Positions 1 to 9,768 are shown, numbered from the stretch's first letter. The stretch is DNA of 64,000 nt from Symbiodinium natans (GCA_905221605.1 CAJNDS010002658.1:186001-250000), one strand, 5' to 3'. Made by a program: numbers and translations. The notes: generated from the letters alone by a model not told the origin.

Positions 1-713
1 GCCCCAGGAGACCAAGCCCTAACAGCACGGGTTGCACGCAATGCATCACTATGCTGGCCAGAAGGAGAGGACCCCACGCACGCGCCATCACCTAAAATTT
101 CGCCATCAGGTTTCACGGGCACCAAATCTTCGGCTTCACTCCCACGTAGCGTTGCACGAGCCTGCGATGTACCGGCGGGGCTTGCTTGGACATGGGATCC
201 GAACGCCTTGCCAACCGGTGCACTATCTTTAGGCTCTGGGAACACGGGTTGGCCATCAGGTTTCTCAGGCACCAAATCAACGGGATCACTCCCACGTAGC
301 GAAACACGAGGCTGTGATGACTGAGCATTGCCCATCTCCTTCGGGACACCATCAGCCTGGTAGCTAGGCTCACCAGGCTCAGAGCCCACAGCTTTTGGAG
401 CTTGGATGGTGGGCTCACCCTCAACCAGAGCATCTCCCTGGGCGCTGGCACGCCCTTTCGGGACACCGTCAGCTTGGTAGCTAGGCTCACCAGGCTCAGA
501 GCCCACATCTTCTGAAGCTCGGATGGGTGCCTCACCCTCAACCGGCGCATCTCCCTGGGCGTTGGCACAACCTCCCCTCTTAACCGAAGCAGACCGCCCA
601 GAGGGATTCTTCCTGAAGCGCTTAACAACGCACACAGGGGCCACAGCAGGGGGCGCGGAACCCGCAGGGACGGGCAAGTCCGGAGACGCAGCTGAGCCAG
701 GCAACGCCATCAT
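1..713 (-). CDS. Partial acidic repeat-containing ORF, runs off left edge
   Basis: Reading the minus strand from an ATG-ATG pair at 713, an open frame of about 237 codons runs without a stop to the window edge, so it is partial at its C-terminus. The product is rich in Pro, Gly, Glu, Ser and Ala and has internal repeats: a unit containing GSEPGEPSYQADGVPK occurs twice (about 345-400 and 462-515), and a unit LRGS-x(4)-DLVP-x-KPDG occurs twice (about 100-150 and 250-300). No catalytic domain is recognised. The start codon overlaps the stop of the zinc-finger-like ORF by an ATGA arrangement, so the two could be one frameshifted protein or a coupled pair. It may be a Gag-like or linker part of a mobile element lying mostly left of the window, but that is a guess. 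Confidence 0.45.
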   Translation of the reverse strand, partial: MMALPGSAASPDLPVPAGSAPPAVAPVCVVKRFRKNPSGRSASVKRGGCANAQGDAPVEGEAPIRASEDVGSEPGEPSYQADGVPKGRASAQGDALVEGEPTIQAPKAVGSEPGEPSYQADGVPKEMGNAQSSQPRVSLRGSDPVDLVPEKPDGQPVFPEPKDSAPVGKAFGSHVQASPAGTSQARATLRGSEAEDLVPVKPDGEILGDGACVGSSPSGQHSDALRATRAVRAWSPG

Positions 714-898
714 CGGTCGTAGACGGCCAGGTACCAGGCAATCACGCAGTGAGCACACCAATGGTGGTTGTGGTTGATACGGTAGCGTATGCACCCGTTG
801 CGACCACACTGCTGACAAAGCTGCTGACAGGCCGGTATAGGGGGATCCTGCTCAACGAGCGGCTGTTCCGGAGCACGACGACCACAGGTGGACCCCAT
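710..898 (-). CDS. Small Cys/His zinc-finger-like ORF
   Basis: A 62-codon ORF starts at an ATG with an upstream in-frame TAG. Its C-terminal half holds a dense metal-ligand pattern: C-x2-C-x4-C, then a His cluster (HNHHW), then C-x2-C. This resembles a treble-clef or zinc-knuckle-like finger, but I cannot assign a family. Its UGA overlaps the ATG of the repeat ORF to the left (ATGA). The first 25 residues are Pro/Glu-rich. It may be the N-terminal part of a longer protein broken by a frameshift. Confidence 0.4.
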   Translation of the reverse strand: MGSTCGRRAPEQPLVEQDPPIPACQQLCQQCGRNGCIRYRINHNHHWCAHCVIAWYLAVYDR

Positions 899-1488
899 GG
901 GAGGCTAACAAAGGCTGATGACAAGCAAAAGGCAAGCCACGCCCAAGCAGAAGCCTGAACAGAAACAGGAAGAGGCAGTCCTGGCAGGACTCACGGGGCT
1001 GCGGGCCCCCAAGTGCACAGGAGAACACAGCGCGGCTTGCCCACGGAGGCGAGCTCCCATCCGCTGCCTGCTTCACGCAGGCAACTTGCACTGGGCCTAA
1101 GGCCAAGGTTGGAGGATGGGGCCTGTTGAAGAAAGACCTGTTTGGAGCCCCAACCTCGTTGACGACAAATTTTCACGGCCCGATGGAGCCCGTGCTGCAC
1201 GACAAGACACACGCAACAAGTTGCAAATATCAGCCGCCCTTTAGCTTCACAAAGTATGGCATGTTGCACACCCAGGCGCATTGCACAAGCTGCATACATC
1301 CACTGCAACCCTGTAAACTGCTGGTCAAGGAATTTGCAAAACATGCAACAGGCAATTGTGGAGCATGGGAAACATAACGCATCACGAAAACTTTTGGCTT
1401 CAAACAGTGACTAAACGGCAAACCGTTTTCACAGGGCAATTTTTGAAGCAAGCGATAAAACACAATTCGCTCGCGAACAGTAAGCGTT
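899..1488. other. No supported gene
   Basis: Only short, mutually overlapping ORFs are present on both strands. The GC content falls towards the right side before the viral element begins. I looked for a terminal inverted repeat of the neighbouring polinton-like element (comparing with 11470-11700) and saw none by eye. Confidence 0.4.
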
Positions 1489-1854
1489 TTGGACACGCTT
1501 TTCATCCGTGGCCGACACTTCTGCATCAACACCTGGGTGAGCACCCAGAAGCTGCGGCTCATGAGCTCCGCCGTGCGGGTCAACGTCATGTTCTACTGCG
1601 TCTTCCGGTTGCGAAACCAACTGGAGCTGGATGCCTTGGTGGAGGAGCTGAGCGCCATGCTCCCGAAAGAAACCCTCTACGCCATGTACGAGGAGGCCAC
1701 GAGGGAGCCCTACAGCTTCTGGTTCGTTAACCTCCGCGCGCCCAAGGAAGACATGTTTTGGGTGCGCTTCGACCGGAAGTTCTTGCTAAATGGGGACGCT
1801 CCTGAGCCAGATGGCGGCCAAGTTGTTGGGGGGAGGCCCGATGTGCGAAAGTGA
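1489..1854 (+). CDS. Hypothetical protein at left end of viral element
   Basis: An open frame of 121 codons with no ATG at its 5' limit that I trust; the internal ATG at about 1561 is a plausible start. The middle part (about residues 40-100) has balanced, protein-like composition with an amphipathic stretch (LDALVEELSAML) and aromatic-rich strands (FWFVNL, FWVRFDRKF). It overlaps the next frame, which starts at a CTAAATG at 1790. No family is recognised. It could be a small virion or replication-associated protein, or the 3' end of a longer gene whose 5' part has decayed. Confidence 0.4.
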   Translation: MDTLFIRGRHFCINTWVSTQKLRLMSSAVRVNVMFYCVFRLRNQLELDALVEELSAMLPKETLYAMYEEATREPYSFWFVNLRAPKEDMFWVRFDRKFLLNGDAPEPDGGQVVGGRPDVRK

Positions 1855-2763
1855 GTGCAGCAACATAAGGTGCTGCACCAGCACGCAGGGCATCTACGAC
1901 CCCAGCCACTGGCCGCCGCCAGAGAGGCCCCGGCAAACCTCCGACGGGTCCAACGCCAGCGAGTTCTCGGTGCGGCCCACCCTTTTTTTAAGGCGCCGTT
2001 CTAAAAAGGGCATGACGAGTATCTACGTGGACTCGCGCCTCCGCGCGGAGGGCACGGACAGCAGCTTCTCCTTCGACATCGGTGAGAGTGTGCACATTCA
2101 ATCCGGCGCCAAACTTGCGGTGTACAAGGTGCGCGTCGCCGACGCTTTTCTGAGCAGCGACCGCGGGACCTTCCTGTACTGGGAGGACGAGGTGGCCGGC
2201 ACCCTGCACTACGCCGAGCTGCCTGTCGGCGCATACACGGGGCCGAGGCTTGCGGCGTGGATCAGCTCCAACTTCGCCGCGGCCACGTACACAGCCGAAA
2301 CAAATGAGCTGGACGTCACCTACGACGGCGCGCGCATGATCCTGAACGACGCCGAGCTCCGGCAGCGCTTCCCGGGGACGGGCCCTACCCGCCGGGCGCC
2401 TCGCCCAGCAAGCCCCTGTCCATCAATCATCTTTTGGGCCCCAGCTACCTCACGGGCTCCGTGCAGCGCTTCGTCTTTGTGACGATGAATCCGTTCTCAG
2501 AACTGTACCTCAGGTGCCCAACACTGGCCAACGGGGAGACGACAGTGGGCCCGTTGGGGCACGACATCCTCTGCAAAATAGTCGTTTCGAAAGGTGTGGG
2601 CCACGTCATGGAGACCGAGACGTCAGAGGGGCACTGGGTTCAGCTGCACGGGCCCATAACTCTGCGTCACTTGCGCTTCAAGCTCACCGACTACCAGGGC
2701 AACATCGTGAACACCAGAGGCACCAGCATTTCCTCTGTGGTTTTCCTCGACACCGAACGATAA
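1790..2763 (+). pseudogene. Penton-like minor capsid protein, one frameshift
   Basis: Two frames join into one protein of about 320 residues, or about 250 if the internal ATG at 2011 is used, which follows an A-rich CTAAAAAGGGC. The first frame (to about 2380) begins MTSIYVDSRLR and contains the strand-rich segments FSFDIGESV and YVGAYTG-like turns. The second frame (from about 2385) contains the segments SYLTGSVQRF, NPFSELYLRCP and GPLGHDILCKI and ends with HLRFKLTDYQGNIV. The conserved NPFSELYL/GPLGHD blocks and beta-rich composition suggest the vertex (penton) protein that accompanies a double-jelly-roll capsid. One base is lost or gained near 2380, so this copy is broken. It sits first in the structural cluster. 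The penton assignment rests on position and composition, not on an alignment. Confidence 0.5.
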
Positions 2764-2784
2764 AAAAAATAATTGGAAAAGAAA

Positions 2785-3195
2785 ATGGCTGAGGATGAAC
2801 CCGCTCCTGCGCAGCCGGTGGTGGCCACCGAGCCCGCCGTGGCCGAGCCTCCCGCGCAGCCGGTGGTGGCCGAGCCTCCCGAGCCTGCCGCGGTGGCCGA
2901 GCCGCCGACCGAGGTTCCTCAGGAAGCGCCCCAACCCAAACGGCGAGGGCGACCGCCAGGTTCGAAGAACAAGCCAAAGCCGCCCCCGACTGTGGCCGCG
3001 GCGGAGCTTCCGAAGCATACTGAGCCGCCGACACCGGAGCCGCAGCAAGAGCCCCAGCAGGAGCGAGCACAAGAGCCCCCGCCTGAGCCCCAGCAACCCG
3101 TGCGTATGACGCCCTCGGAGGCTCGCCGCGCCCGGCAGCTCTCGCGAGCCGACTGCTTCCATGAGCTCCTGCTCGCAAACACAATGGACTTGTAA
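2785..3195 (+). CDS. AT-hook, proline-rich DNA-binding protein
   Basis: The ATG at 2785 follows an A-rich spacer (TAAAAAAAATAATT). The 136-residue product has an N-terminal Pro/Ala/Val/Glu repeat region (AQPVVA and AEPP units), then a clear AT-hook at about residues 52-65 (KRRGRPPGSKNK), a Pro/Glu/Gln-rich stretch, and a C-terminal segment with a basic helix (SEARRARQLSRADCFHELL). AT-hooks bind the minor groove of AT-rich DNA. In a viral element such a protein could condense the genome or attach it to host chromatin, by analogy to adenovirus core proteins. It is intact and lies 21 bases after the penton-like gene. Confidence 0.6.
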   Translation: MAEDEPAPAQPVVATEPAVAEPPAQPVVAEPPEPAAVAEPPTEVPQEAPQPKRRGRPPGSKNKPKPPPTVAAAELPKHTEPPTPEPQQEPQQERAQEPPPEPQQPVRMTPSEARRARQLSRADCFHELLLANTMDL

Positions 3196-3201
3196 AAAGA
3201 G

Positions 3202-3884
3202 ATGATGCCCTTCCCCGAGCGGCGCAATGAGGCCGCGATGCTGCGGGCGTTTCACAAGCAGTATCCCAGCTACAACTTGACGCCGCTGCTCTACAAGCGG
3301 CAGCAGCAATTGATCGATGCTCGGGCCTTCTTCTTTCTTTCGGACGCACTGTGAGTCACAGTTAGCGATAGTCTGAGCAGGTCGTGTTGACCCGGCAGTT
3401 CGTGACTGCAACCTTAGGCTCTCAACAGGAAAACGGCCCCGCGGCGTACCGCAAAGCAAGCCTGCAGCAAAACAGGACAAGGACTAGGCCCTAACGAACC
3501 AACACAGGTAACTATTCCTACAAATGGTGGAAACATCACTCGGCTGGACTTTGCAAGCAGTCAGACCGTCGTCAGTGTAGCTAGAATCGCAAAGCAACTC
3601 ATCAGAGACGCAGGATTCCATCCCTGTTGCACTCACCGCATGGTCAGAAAGCAGCATCGCCCGATGATGCTCGGGCCTTCAACGAGTGGCTGGCCAACCG
3701 GCGGCAGCGCCAGGAGGGCGAGGCCTATACGGATGAAGTGGGGCGTGCAGTGGACGCCGTTAACAGGAGGATCCCCCAGTTGAGGTGGGCCCCCGCCGAG
3801 CGGGCGGGCGTGCGTCGCGTGGCCCGCGACGTGGCTGCCGGGCGCAACACTAGCGACTCTGCGGTTTATGGCGGCCTCATGTAA
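3202..3884 (+). pseudogene. Small basic/helical viral protein split by a 350-bp insertion
   Basis: An ATG-ATG at 3202 opens a 50-codon frame ending at 3354. Its natural continuation lies at 3681-3884. The words GATGCTCGGGCCTTC at 3316-3330 and 3666-3680 encode the same DARAF peptide, and removing the 350 bases between restores one open frame of about 110 codons. The product is Arg/Ala/Gln-rich and probably helical, with the segments FHKQYPSY and NEWLANRRQRQ. No family is recognised. It lies between the AT-hook protein and the Ala/Gly-rich protein, in the structural cluster. If the insertion is spliced out as an intron the gene could still work. Confidence 0.5.
3331..3680. mobile_element. 350-bp introner/MITE-like insertion with 15-bp duplication
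   Basis: The insertion is bounded by perfect 15-bp direct repeats (GATGCTCGGGCCTTC, 3316-3330 and 3666-3680), as a target-site duplication would be. Just inside, the left end (CTTTCTTTCGGACGCACTGT) and the reverse complement of the right end (CTTTCTGACCATGCGGTGAG) form an imperfect inverted repeat. The interior has no coding capacity. This is what a non-autonomous DNA transposon or an introner element looks like. Confidence 0.6.
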
Positions 3885-3889
3885 AGACA

Positions 3890-4165
3890 TGGAGGAGCGG
3901 CGTGCGCAGCTTCCGCGTACGGCCGTCATACTCACAGGTCCTGGGCTACATCGCTGAGGGCGAGCCCTTGCCCATCGACCTCCCAAACCGCAATGCCAGC
4001 ATCCTGACTTCCAGCCACTTCTGGCTGGACGACTATCCCCAGAGCTCCGAGCCCGAGCCAGCCCCGCTGCCCCACACGACCGTGGACCCTGCAGCAGCCT
4101 ACGACCCTACGAGGATGCCAACGAAGGCTACGATAGGGTGCCCTTCCCGAGAAGGGACTGAGCCT
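3890..4165 (+). pseudogene. Hypothetical viral protein with frameshifts
   Basis: An ATG at 3890 follows GTAAAGAC, but the best protein-like frame runs from about 3902 (RSFRVRPSYSQVLGYIAEGEP) in another phase, so one base has changed near the start. Around 4110 the frame shifts again to end at an in-phase TGA near 4162 (VPFPRRD). The central part (residues 10-60) is conserved-looking, with NASILTSSHFWLDDYP followed by Pro/Glu-rich sequence. No family is recognised. Confidence 0.35.
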
Positions 4166-4170
4166 TCGAC

Positions 4171-5179
4171 ATGGACAGCGAGCCTGATTTCGGGGCCGTG
4201 GACCCTGGCCACGCTGACGGGCTGAACCCGCCGCCGGCGCCGGGCTTCCTGGGCCGGCTGCAGCAGGCCGAGGCCGCGGCGGGAGCTGCGGCGGGGCTCC
4301 GCCTCCGCCATGGCGGGGCACGGGCAAGACCTCTACAACGCCGCGCGCAGGGGGCGCAACTGGATCGACCGCAACCTGCGCATCCCGCGCACGCCCGAGG
4401 GCCTAGCACCACCGCCTGACGAGGTGGTCCCTCCGCAAATCATCGGCCGGCCCAGCGAAGTGGAGCCGCTGCTGGAGCGAGCGGGCCAGCGGGCCCAGGA
4501 GGTGGAGAGGACGGCAGCCCGAGACAGCGAGCAGTTCATGAGCGAGCAGGTGGCCGAGGCCGAGGCCACGGAAGGTTTTGCGTCCACGGCGGAGGCGGCG
4601 GCCGGGGCTGCAGAAGCGGCAGCGGCTGCAGAGGGCCCCGGAGCGCTTGCGCTGTTCGGCGAGGCGGCACTGGGCACCGCTGCGGGCATGGGAGCAGCAG
4701 CGGGAGGCTTGGCTGTGGCAGGCGGGGCGGCCGCACTCGTGGGCACCGCGTGGGCACTGCACGGCGGCATGGTGGCCGTCGAACATTTGCTGGGCTGGGG
4801 CGGAGGAGGAGGCACGGACACGGACGCCTCGCGCCCTAGCTCTGCTCCCGACATCCAGACCTTGAATGGGATGCAGGAGTTTGGGGCTGAGCAGCACTTC
4901 CAGCTCCGGGAGCAACGCCCGCGGACGCAATTTTACCGCATGGACACGGAAAGCGAGTCGGAGCCGCGGGCCCAGCCGCCCCCGCGAGTGCAGGCTCGCC
5001 CCGCGAGGCCCACGCGTCTCCCCACGGGCTTGAACCCCGCTCCACTGGCGCAGTCCTCGGGCAGCGAGTCCTCCAGCGGGCCTCGCACGCAGCGCCCGTC
5101 GCGCACGCGCCGCCCCGTCCTTCGAGGCGCTTCGCAGCGCGAGCGAGCCGGAGGCCGCATGAATCTTTCGCTAAAGTAA
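4171..5179 (+). pseudogene. Ala/Gly-rich hydrophobic structural protein, frameshift near 4310
   Basis: The first frame (ATG 4171) gives an acidic N-terminus and an Ala-rich helix. It shifts near 4310 into a 289-codon frame that starts AGHGQDLYNAARRGRNWIDRN. That frame has a long helical part with Glu/Ala/Gln (residues 40-95), a strongly hydrophobic Ala/Gly/Val segment (about residues 105-160, ending in LLGWGGGGG), and a Ser/Pro/Arg-rich basic tail with several RTQR and RPSRTRRP clusters. A membrane-active segment plus a basic tail is reminiscent of the minor core or membrane-lytic proteins of adenovirus-like virions, but no homology is claimed. The stop is 5 bases before the start of the capsid gene, whose ATG follows TAAACAGT. 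Confidence 0.45.
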
Positions 5180-5184
5180 ACAGT

Positions 5185-6330
5185 ATGGAGCAGGTAACTG
5201 CTGCCGTCAATGATGAGTTGGTTCAGAGCCTCGACTACAAGCTCCAGTCGAGCAACGTCAATTACGTGCAGAGTCGAAAAGACGTGCAGTACTACCCAAG
5301 CTCGCTGAGCGTCTTCACGCCGACCACGAGCCGCGTGTGCCGCATCCCGCTGACGAGCGGCATGGACTTCGTGGACGGCGAGAGCGTCAAGCTCGACCGC
5401 ATCGAGGTCTTCGCTAATGGAACTCGCATTGAGGACATCTCCTACTACAACCGTTGCTCGTACCTGTACAGCCTCCTCAAGAACGAGGAGTGGTGGCTGA
5501 ACCGGCACATCCAGGGCTTCCTGGCGGACGGCGGGGGCCACGCCGCACCCATCCCGGCCTCGGGCTCCCGCACCGTGCTCATGAGCCCGCACCTCATCGG
5601 GATCTTCAACTGCGGCAAGATGCTCCCGCCTGAACTCAACCTCGTGCTTCAAATCACCTTCTGCGACCCCACGGACGGGGCCCGCAACATCAGCGGGAGC
5701 CAGGACTACACCATCGAGAACGTGAAGCTCTACGCCTCTCAGGCGACCCTCGACTCCGCCCTCTGCGAGAGCTTCCAGAGGATCATGACCAGTGGTCGCA
5801 GCCTCGTGTTCTCCTTCCCGACCATCCACACGCAGCTCTCCAGCATCCCCGCAGGGTCCACCAGCTACAACATCACGGTGGCTCGTGCATTCACAAAAAT
5901 GTTGGGCGCCTTCGTGACCTTCAACAAGACCACGGAGGACCACGTGGACAATTTCGAGTACCCTGGAGCGAATGCGAACCGGAACCTCAAGGGCCAGCTG
6001 CAGCTGGGTGCCTTGCAGTACCCTCGCACGGCCAACGAGAGCATCGCCGAGTGGCATCACTTTTTGGAGATTCTGGCGGGCACGTACGACTCAAAACTGC
6101 GCAACATGCGCATCCGGGACAACCTGTTCGGGAACACGCAGTTCGTGGCCGCCTTCCCAGTCGAAAGGGTTCCGAAGCACCCGCTTTCGGGCATCTCCAC
6201 CCGCTCCGGCGACCTGTGCCGCTTCAGCTTCAGCAACATGGAAGCGGACCGCGCGGACCAGTGTTTTGTGCACATGTTATCGTTCCAGCTCTGCACTTTG
6301 AGCTCGGCGGGCGTGTCGAGCCTCGACTGA
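5185..6330 (+). CDS. Major capsid protein, double-jelly-roll-like
   Basis: An intact 381-codon ORF with ATG at 5185. The product is beta-rich with blocks expected of a capsid shell protein: RIPLTSGMDFVDGESVKLD (about residues 52-70), IEVFANGTRIEDISYYN, LPPELNLVLQITF (about 150-163), DYTIENVKLYAS and ARAFTKMLGAFVTFNKT (about 235-251). It lies between the Ala/Gly-rich protein and the fibre and is the best preserved structural gene. Major capsid proteins of polintons, polinton-like viruses and adenoviruses have two jelly rolls and form hexon-like trimers. The size is at the short end for that family. The assignment comes from the fold-like pattern and neighbours. A fold prediction would settle it. 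Confidence 0.6.
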   Translation: MEQVTAAVNDELVQSLDYKLQSSNVNYVQSRKDVQYYPSSLSVFTPTTSRVCRIPLTSGMDFVDGESVKLDRIEVFANGTRIEDISYYNRCSYLYSLLKNEEWWLNRHIQGFLADGGGHAAPIPASGSRTVLMSPHLIGIFNCGKMLPPELNLVLQITFCDPTDGARNISGSQDYTIENVKLYASQATLDSALCESFQRIMTSGRSLVFSFPTIHTQLSSIPAGSTSYNITVARAFTKMLGAFVTFNKTTEDHVDNFEYPGANANRNLKGQLQLGALQYPRTANESIAEWHHFLEILAGTYDSKLRNMRIRDNLFGNTQFVAAFPVERVPKHPLSGISTRSGDLCRFSFSNMEADRADQCFVHMLSFQLCTLSSAGVSSLD

Positions 6331-6341
6331 TAGAGTAAAAC

Positions 6342-9300
6342 ATGAGTCTTTTCGAGTCGACCATCACCGGGAACATCCTCAACGATGGCCAGACCCCCAT
6401 CACCACCATCGAGATGCAGGGCATCTCTGCAGGGCAATTGGCCACTGTCCTGACGGCCTATACGCCCCTCACGGACACGGCCGCCAACACCGCCTCCATT
6501 GGGACCAACTCGGCCGCCGTGGCCGCGCTGCAGACACACATATCCGCCATCCCACCGCCTCCTGACCTCGCGCCCTATGCGCTGGCAGCCGATTTGGCAG
6601 TCGCCGAGGGCCTCATCGCTGCCAACCAGTCTTCCATAACCACCCTCAGCAGCAGCCTCACCACGGGGCTGGCAGGGAAAGCGAACCAAAGCGCACTGGA
6701 CGCGCTGCAGCTGGACGTCAACTCCAAGAGCACGCCCGCCTCCGTGGACCTGAAGCTCGCCAACCATCCCACTAACGCTTCCATGAACAGCGCCATCACC
6801 AGTGCCGACGCAGTACTTGCGCAGGTCGCAGCCACCTATGGGCTGAAGAGCACGCAGGACCAGCTGGCCCTCGACGTGGCGGCCCGGCAAACAGCCGCTG
6901 ACCTCTCACAGGCCATCGCCACTGCTCTTTTGGACCGGCCCACGACCACCGACCTCAACAGCGCCGTGGCCCTGCGCACCACACCCGCAGATGTCTCGCA
7001 GCTCATCGCTACGGCGCTTCTTCCTCTCGTCAGCGCTTGCCATCCGAGACGGGAGGCTCGACGCCGCCGAGGCGGCCCTGGCGGTGCTGCAGGCCGCGGG
7101 CTTCCAGTCGGCTGCCGACGTGGCTGCAGCGCTTGCCACCGCACTCGCGGGGTACACGGACACTGCGGGGCTCAACGCACTGCTGGCCGTGCGAGATGCG
7201 CGCCTGGACGGGCACGACGCGGAGATCCTGGCACTGCAAGGTGCGGGGCCCTTTGCGACGGCGGCGGACCTCTCTGGCACTCGATCTGCAGCGTGTTGCC
7301 CGAGTTCTGGAGCGTGGCCACCAGGGGCCCGGTGAAGTGCAGGTTCCGCAGGGCCTGCCCGGTCAGGAGCTCCCAGGTAGTGTTCCCGCTCCAGGCGGGT
7401 GCGTTGGTCACCGCCGCTCCCGCAATGAGGGCGTCCACTTGCGCGGAGTCGTAATAGGATGCGAGCGCTATAGCGATCTCGTTGAGGATGGGTGCCTGCA
7501 GCCCGGTCCACGGCACGTATGCGCTCAGGTCGATGGCCCCCACGGCCGCAGCAATGGCAGCATCCATCTGCAGTGTCGTGCTATACGGGACCAGAGCTGC
7601 ACTGATGGCTCCATTGGTTTCCCCGGAATCGTAATAGCTACCCAGGGTGGCCAGCACCCAGGACTCGCTGGCCAGGGGGGCCAGCAGGGCGTTGACCTCT
7701 CCCTGCGTGTACGCATCGCAGGCCAGGCTCAGCGTGAAGTTGTCGTTCTGCAGGGAGACGCTCAGGGGAGCGTTGAAGTGCCAGTTCCTAATCGTGTTCG
7801 TTCCGACCAGCAGATCCCAGGTGGTCTGTCCGGGCCACGCCTGGGCGTGGGCGAGGTTCGTGCCGCCGCCCGTGGTCAGAGCGGCCAGTGCTGCGTTGAG
7901 CGCATCGATGGCGCTCTGCAGACTTGTTTCGGAAGCCGGCCTACGACCAGAGCGAGACGTACACGCAGGTCGAGGTGAATGCTCAGATTTCGAGCGCCGT
8001 GGACGCCCTGAACGTTTCGCAGTATGCCACGCAGGCCGACATCGACACCTCCCTTGCTTCGGAGCTCACGAATTACTGGGATCAGGGCGAAACTCAGCAG
8101 AGATCGCCAGCCAGATCAGCTCCTCTGGGCTCCTCACCGAAGCGCAGGGCGACGCCCGGTATCATCCCGTCAACGGCAACGCCGGAGGCGGAGGCATCAT
8201 CCCTATGGTGCTCGACAATTTTACGCCCCGAATGATCCGAGCGCTACTGCCTCAAGCGCCTCTGGGGGCGAACCTGATCCTCGGCAACCAGGCCACGGTG
8301 CAACTGACCTGCGACTGTTACTCCAAAACTGAGTCAGATGGCAGGTACTTCTCTAACACCGATTACGCACCTCTCGACTCCCGGTACCATGTGGTCAATG
8401 GGAACGCGGGGGGCGGAGGCATCATCCCTATGGTGCTCGACAATTTCACGCCAAGAATGATAAGGGCGTTGCTGCCCCAGGCGCCCCTGGGAGCGAACCT
8501 GATCCTCGGCAACTCCGCCACGGTGCAGCTGACCTGAGACTGCTACTCGAAGAGCGAATCGGATGCGCGCTATGCGCTGGCGGGGGCACCGCCCGCGGAC
8601 CCCCTTGCTGGTCAACGACGTGCGCGCCAACGGAGCGGATTTCTTGACGCTGCGGGGCGGCAGCCTGGGCATCGAGTTCGAGGCTTCCAACGGGGCCGCC
8701 GTGGCCGACCTGTCCTCGAGCCAATTCAGCCTCAAGACGGGGGTCAACATGCTGACCATGGGCCGCATCTTCGCGGACTCCAGCCTGGGCATCGCCACGG
8801 CCGGCAGCTTCCAGGCGGACACGGTGGAGCCCCTGCTTACCACCAATCAGTTCCTCAACCTGTGTCACGTACCAGGCGGACCAGAGCCTCTGCACCTTTG
8901 CCACGTCAGAGGTGCACTCGGTGGCCCCGCGGCTGCGAGTGGACACGGAGCTCTACATCGACGACGCCACGGGCACAGCCACGGGGCTGGTGACCAATGC
9001 CATCTCCACGCGGGTCCAGGACACGCAGCTCACCAGCACCGGCGGCTCCGGGGACACCGTTGTTACCGGCGCACTGGATGTGCAGGGCACGTTGACCTCG
9101 GGGAGCGTGGAGCTCAGCACGGAGCTGCGGGCGCCCACGGTGCGGGCGAGGCCCACAGACGACTATTTGACCCTCACGGGCGGCACGCAGGGCACCTACC
9201 TCACAACTCTCTACACGGCTTCCGCCATCAGGGCAGACAACGGCATCGTCTCGAGCCCCACGTACCTGGAGCTCATCGGCGGCAGCGTGGGCGTGCGGGC

Positions 9301-9765
9301 GCAGGGGGACCTGCAGGTCGTGTCCACCGTCAACAGCGGGGACGTGACGGCGGAGGTGCTGAACCTCGCGGCCGCGGGCAACGCGCGGCTCCTCGTGGCC
9401 TGCAACGCGGGCTCGGCCGAGCTCACCGCCTCTTCCGCGGGGGGCGTGCAGCTCTACGCCCAGGACCAGGCCATCTTCCTGCGCACGGCGGCGACCGGGC
9501 CGGCCAACCTCATCGTGGAAGCCAACACGGGCGGGGCCAATGATGGGTGGTACCGGAGGACCGACGGCAGCCAGAAGCGCACGCTGGGCTTCATCGCGAA
9601 GGAAGTGCAGGAGACGGGGCCCGTGGGCCAGGCGCTGTGCGGCAAGCTCGTGGAGCTCGGGGAGCTCGTGACGCTCGACTGTGCTGCGTGCTGTGGGGTG
9701 TCTGCCAGGGGCTCCAGGCCCGCGTGGAGGCCTTGGAGAAGAAGGGCAAGAAGCGCTCGTGATAG
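6342..9765 (+). pseudogene. Modular fibre/tail-spike protein with chaperone-like C-terminus, heavily broken
   Basis: The gene starts at ATG 6342 after GTAAAAC, 11 bases after the capsid gene. Residues 1-225 are Ala/Thr/Ser/Leu-rich with coiled-coil or collar-like repeats. After a frameshift near 7020 comes the segment inverted at about 7272-7925, then at 7925-8560 repeated modules of about 75 residues each, with a core W-x2-LL...(R)N-x-HF...PL or a related form and a final CDxY motif. A TGA at 8534-8536 replaces the Cys codon of such a CDCY, and frameshifts follow near 8100, 8600 and 8870. The last part (8912-9690) is a beta-helix-like Thr/Gly/Ser region ending in LGFIAKEVQ, which resembles the S74-type intramolecular chaperone at the end of phage tail fibres. 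A final frameshift near 9690 leads to a coiled-coil tail (LQARVEALEKKGKKRS). It probably bound the host surface. Confidence 0.55.
7272..7925 (-). other. Inverted segment inside the fibre gene
   Basis: Between about 7272 and 7925 the fibre coding sequence is on the minus strand, open throughout. It carries two of the same modules seen on the + strand (TTWDLLVG...RNWHFNAPL and TTWELLTG...RNLHFTGPL) and the Y-Y-D-S motifs. Flipping it back would join its C-terminal IEC to the downstream AYDQSETYTQ, which fits the C-x-Y pattern of the other modules. So an inversion of about 650 bases took place within the gene. Confidence 0.65.
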
Positions 9766-9768
9766 AAA

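Noticed and set aside
113-628. 171-codon minus ORF at the left edge
   Set aside because: It is a shadow of the longer minus frame that runs off the edge; its composition is Leu/Arg/Val-rich as expected from a shifted repeat.
2623-3480. 285-codon minus ORF opposite the AT-hook gene
   Set aside because: It is a GC-rich antisense shadow (Leu/Arg/Gly-rich) of the AT-hook protein and its neighbours.
4933-6060. 375-codon minus ORF opposite the capsid gene
   Set aside because: Antisense shadow of the capsid ORF; Val/Glu/His-rich with no domain, while the + frame has capsid-like blocks.
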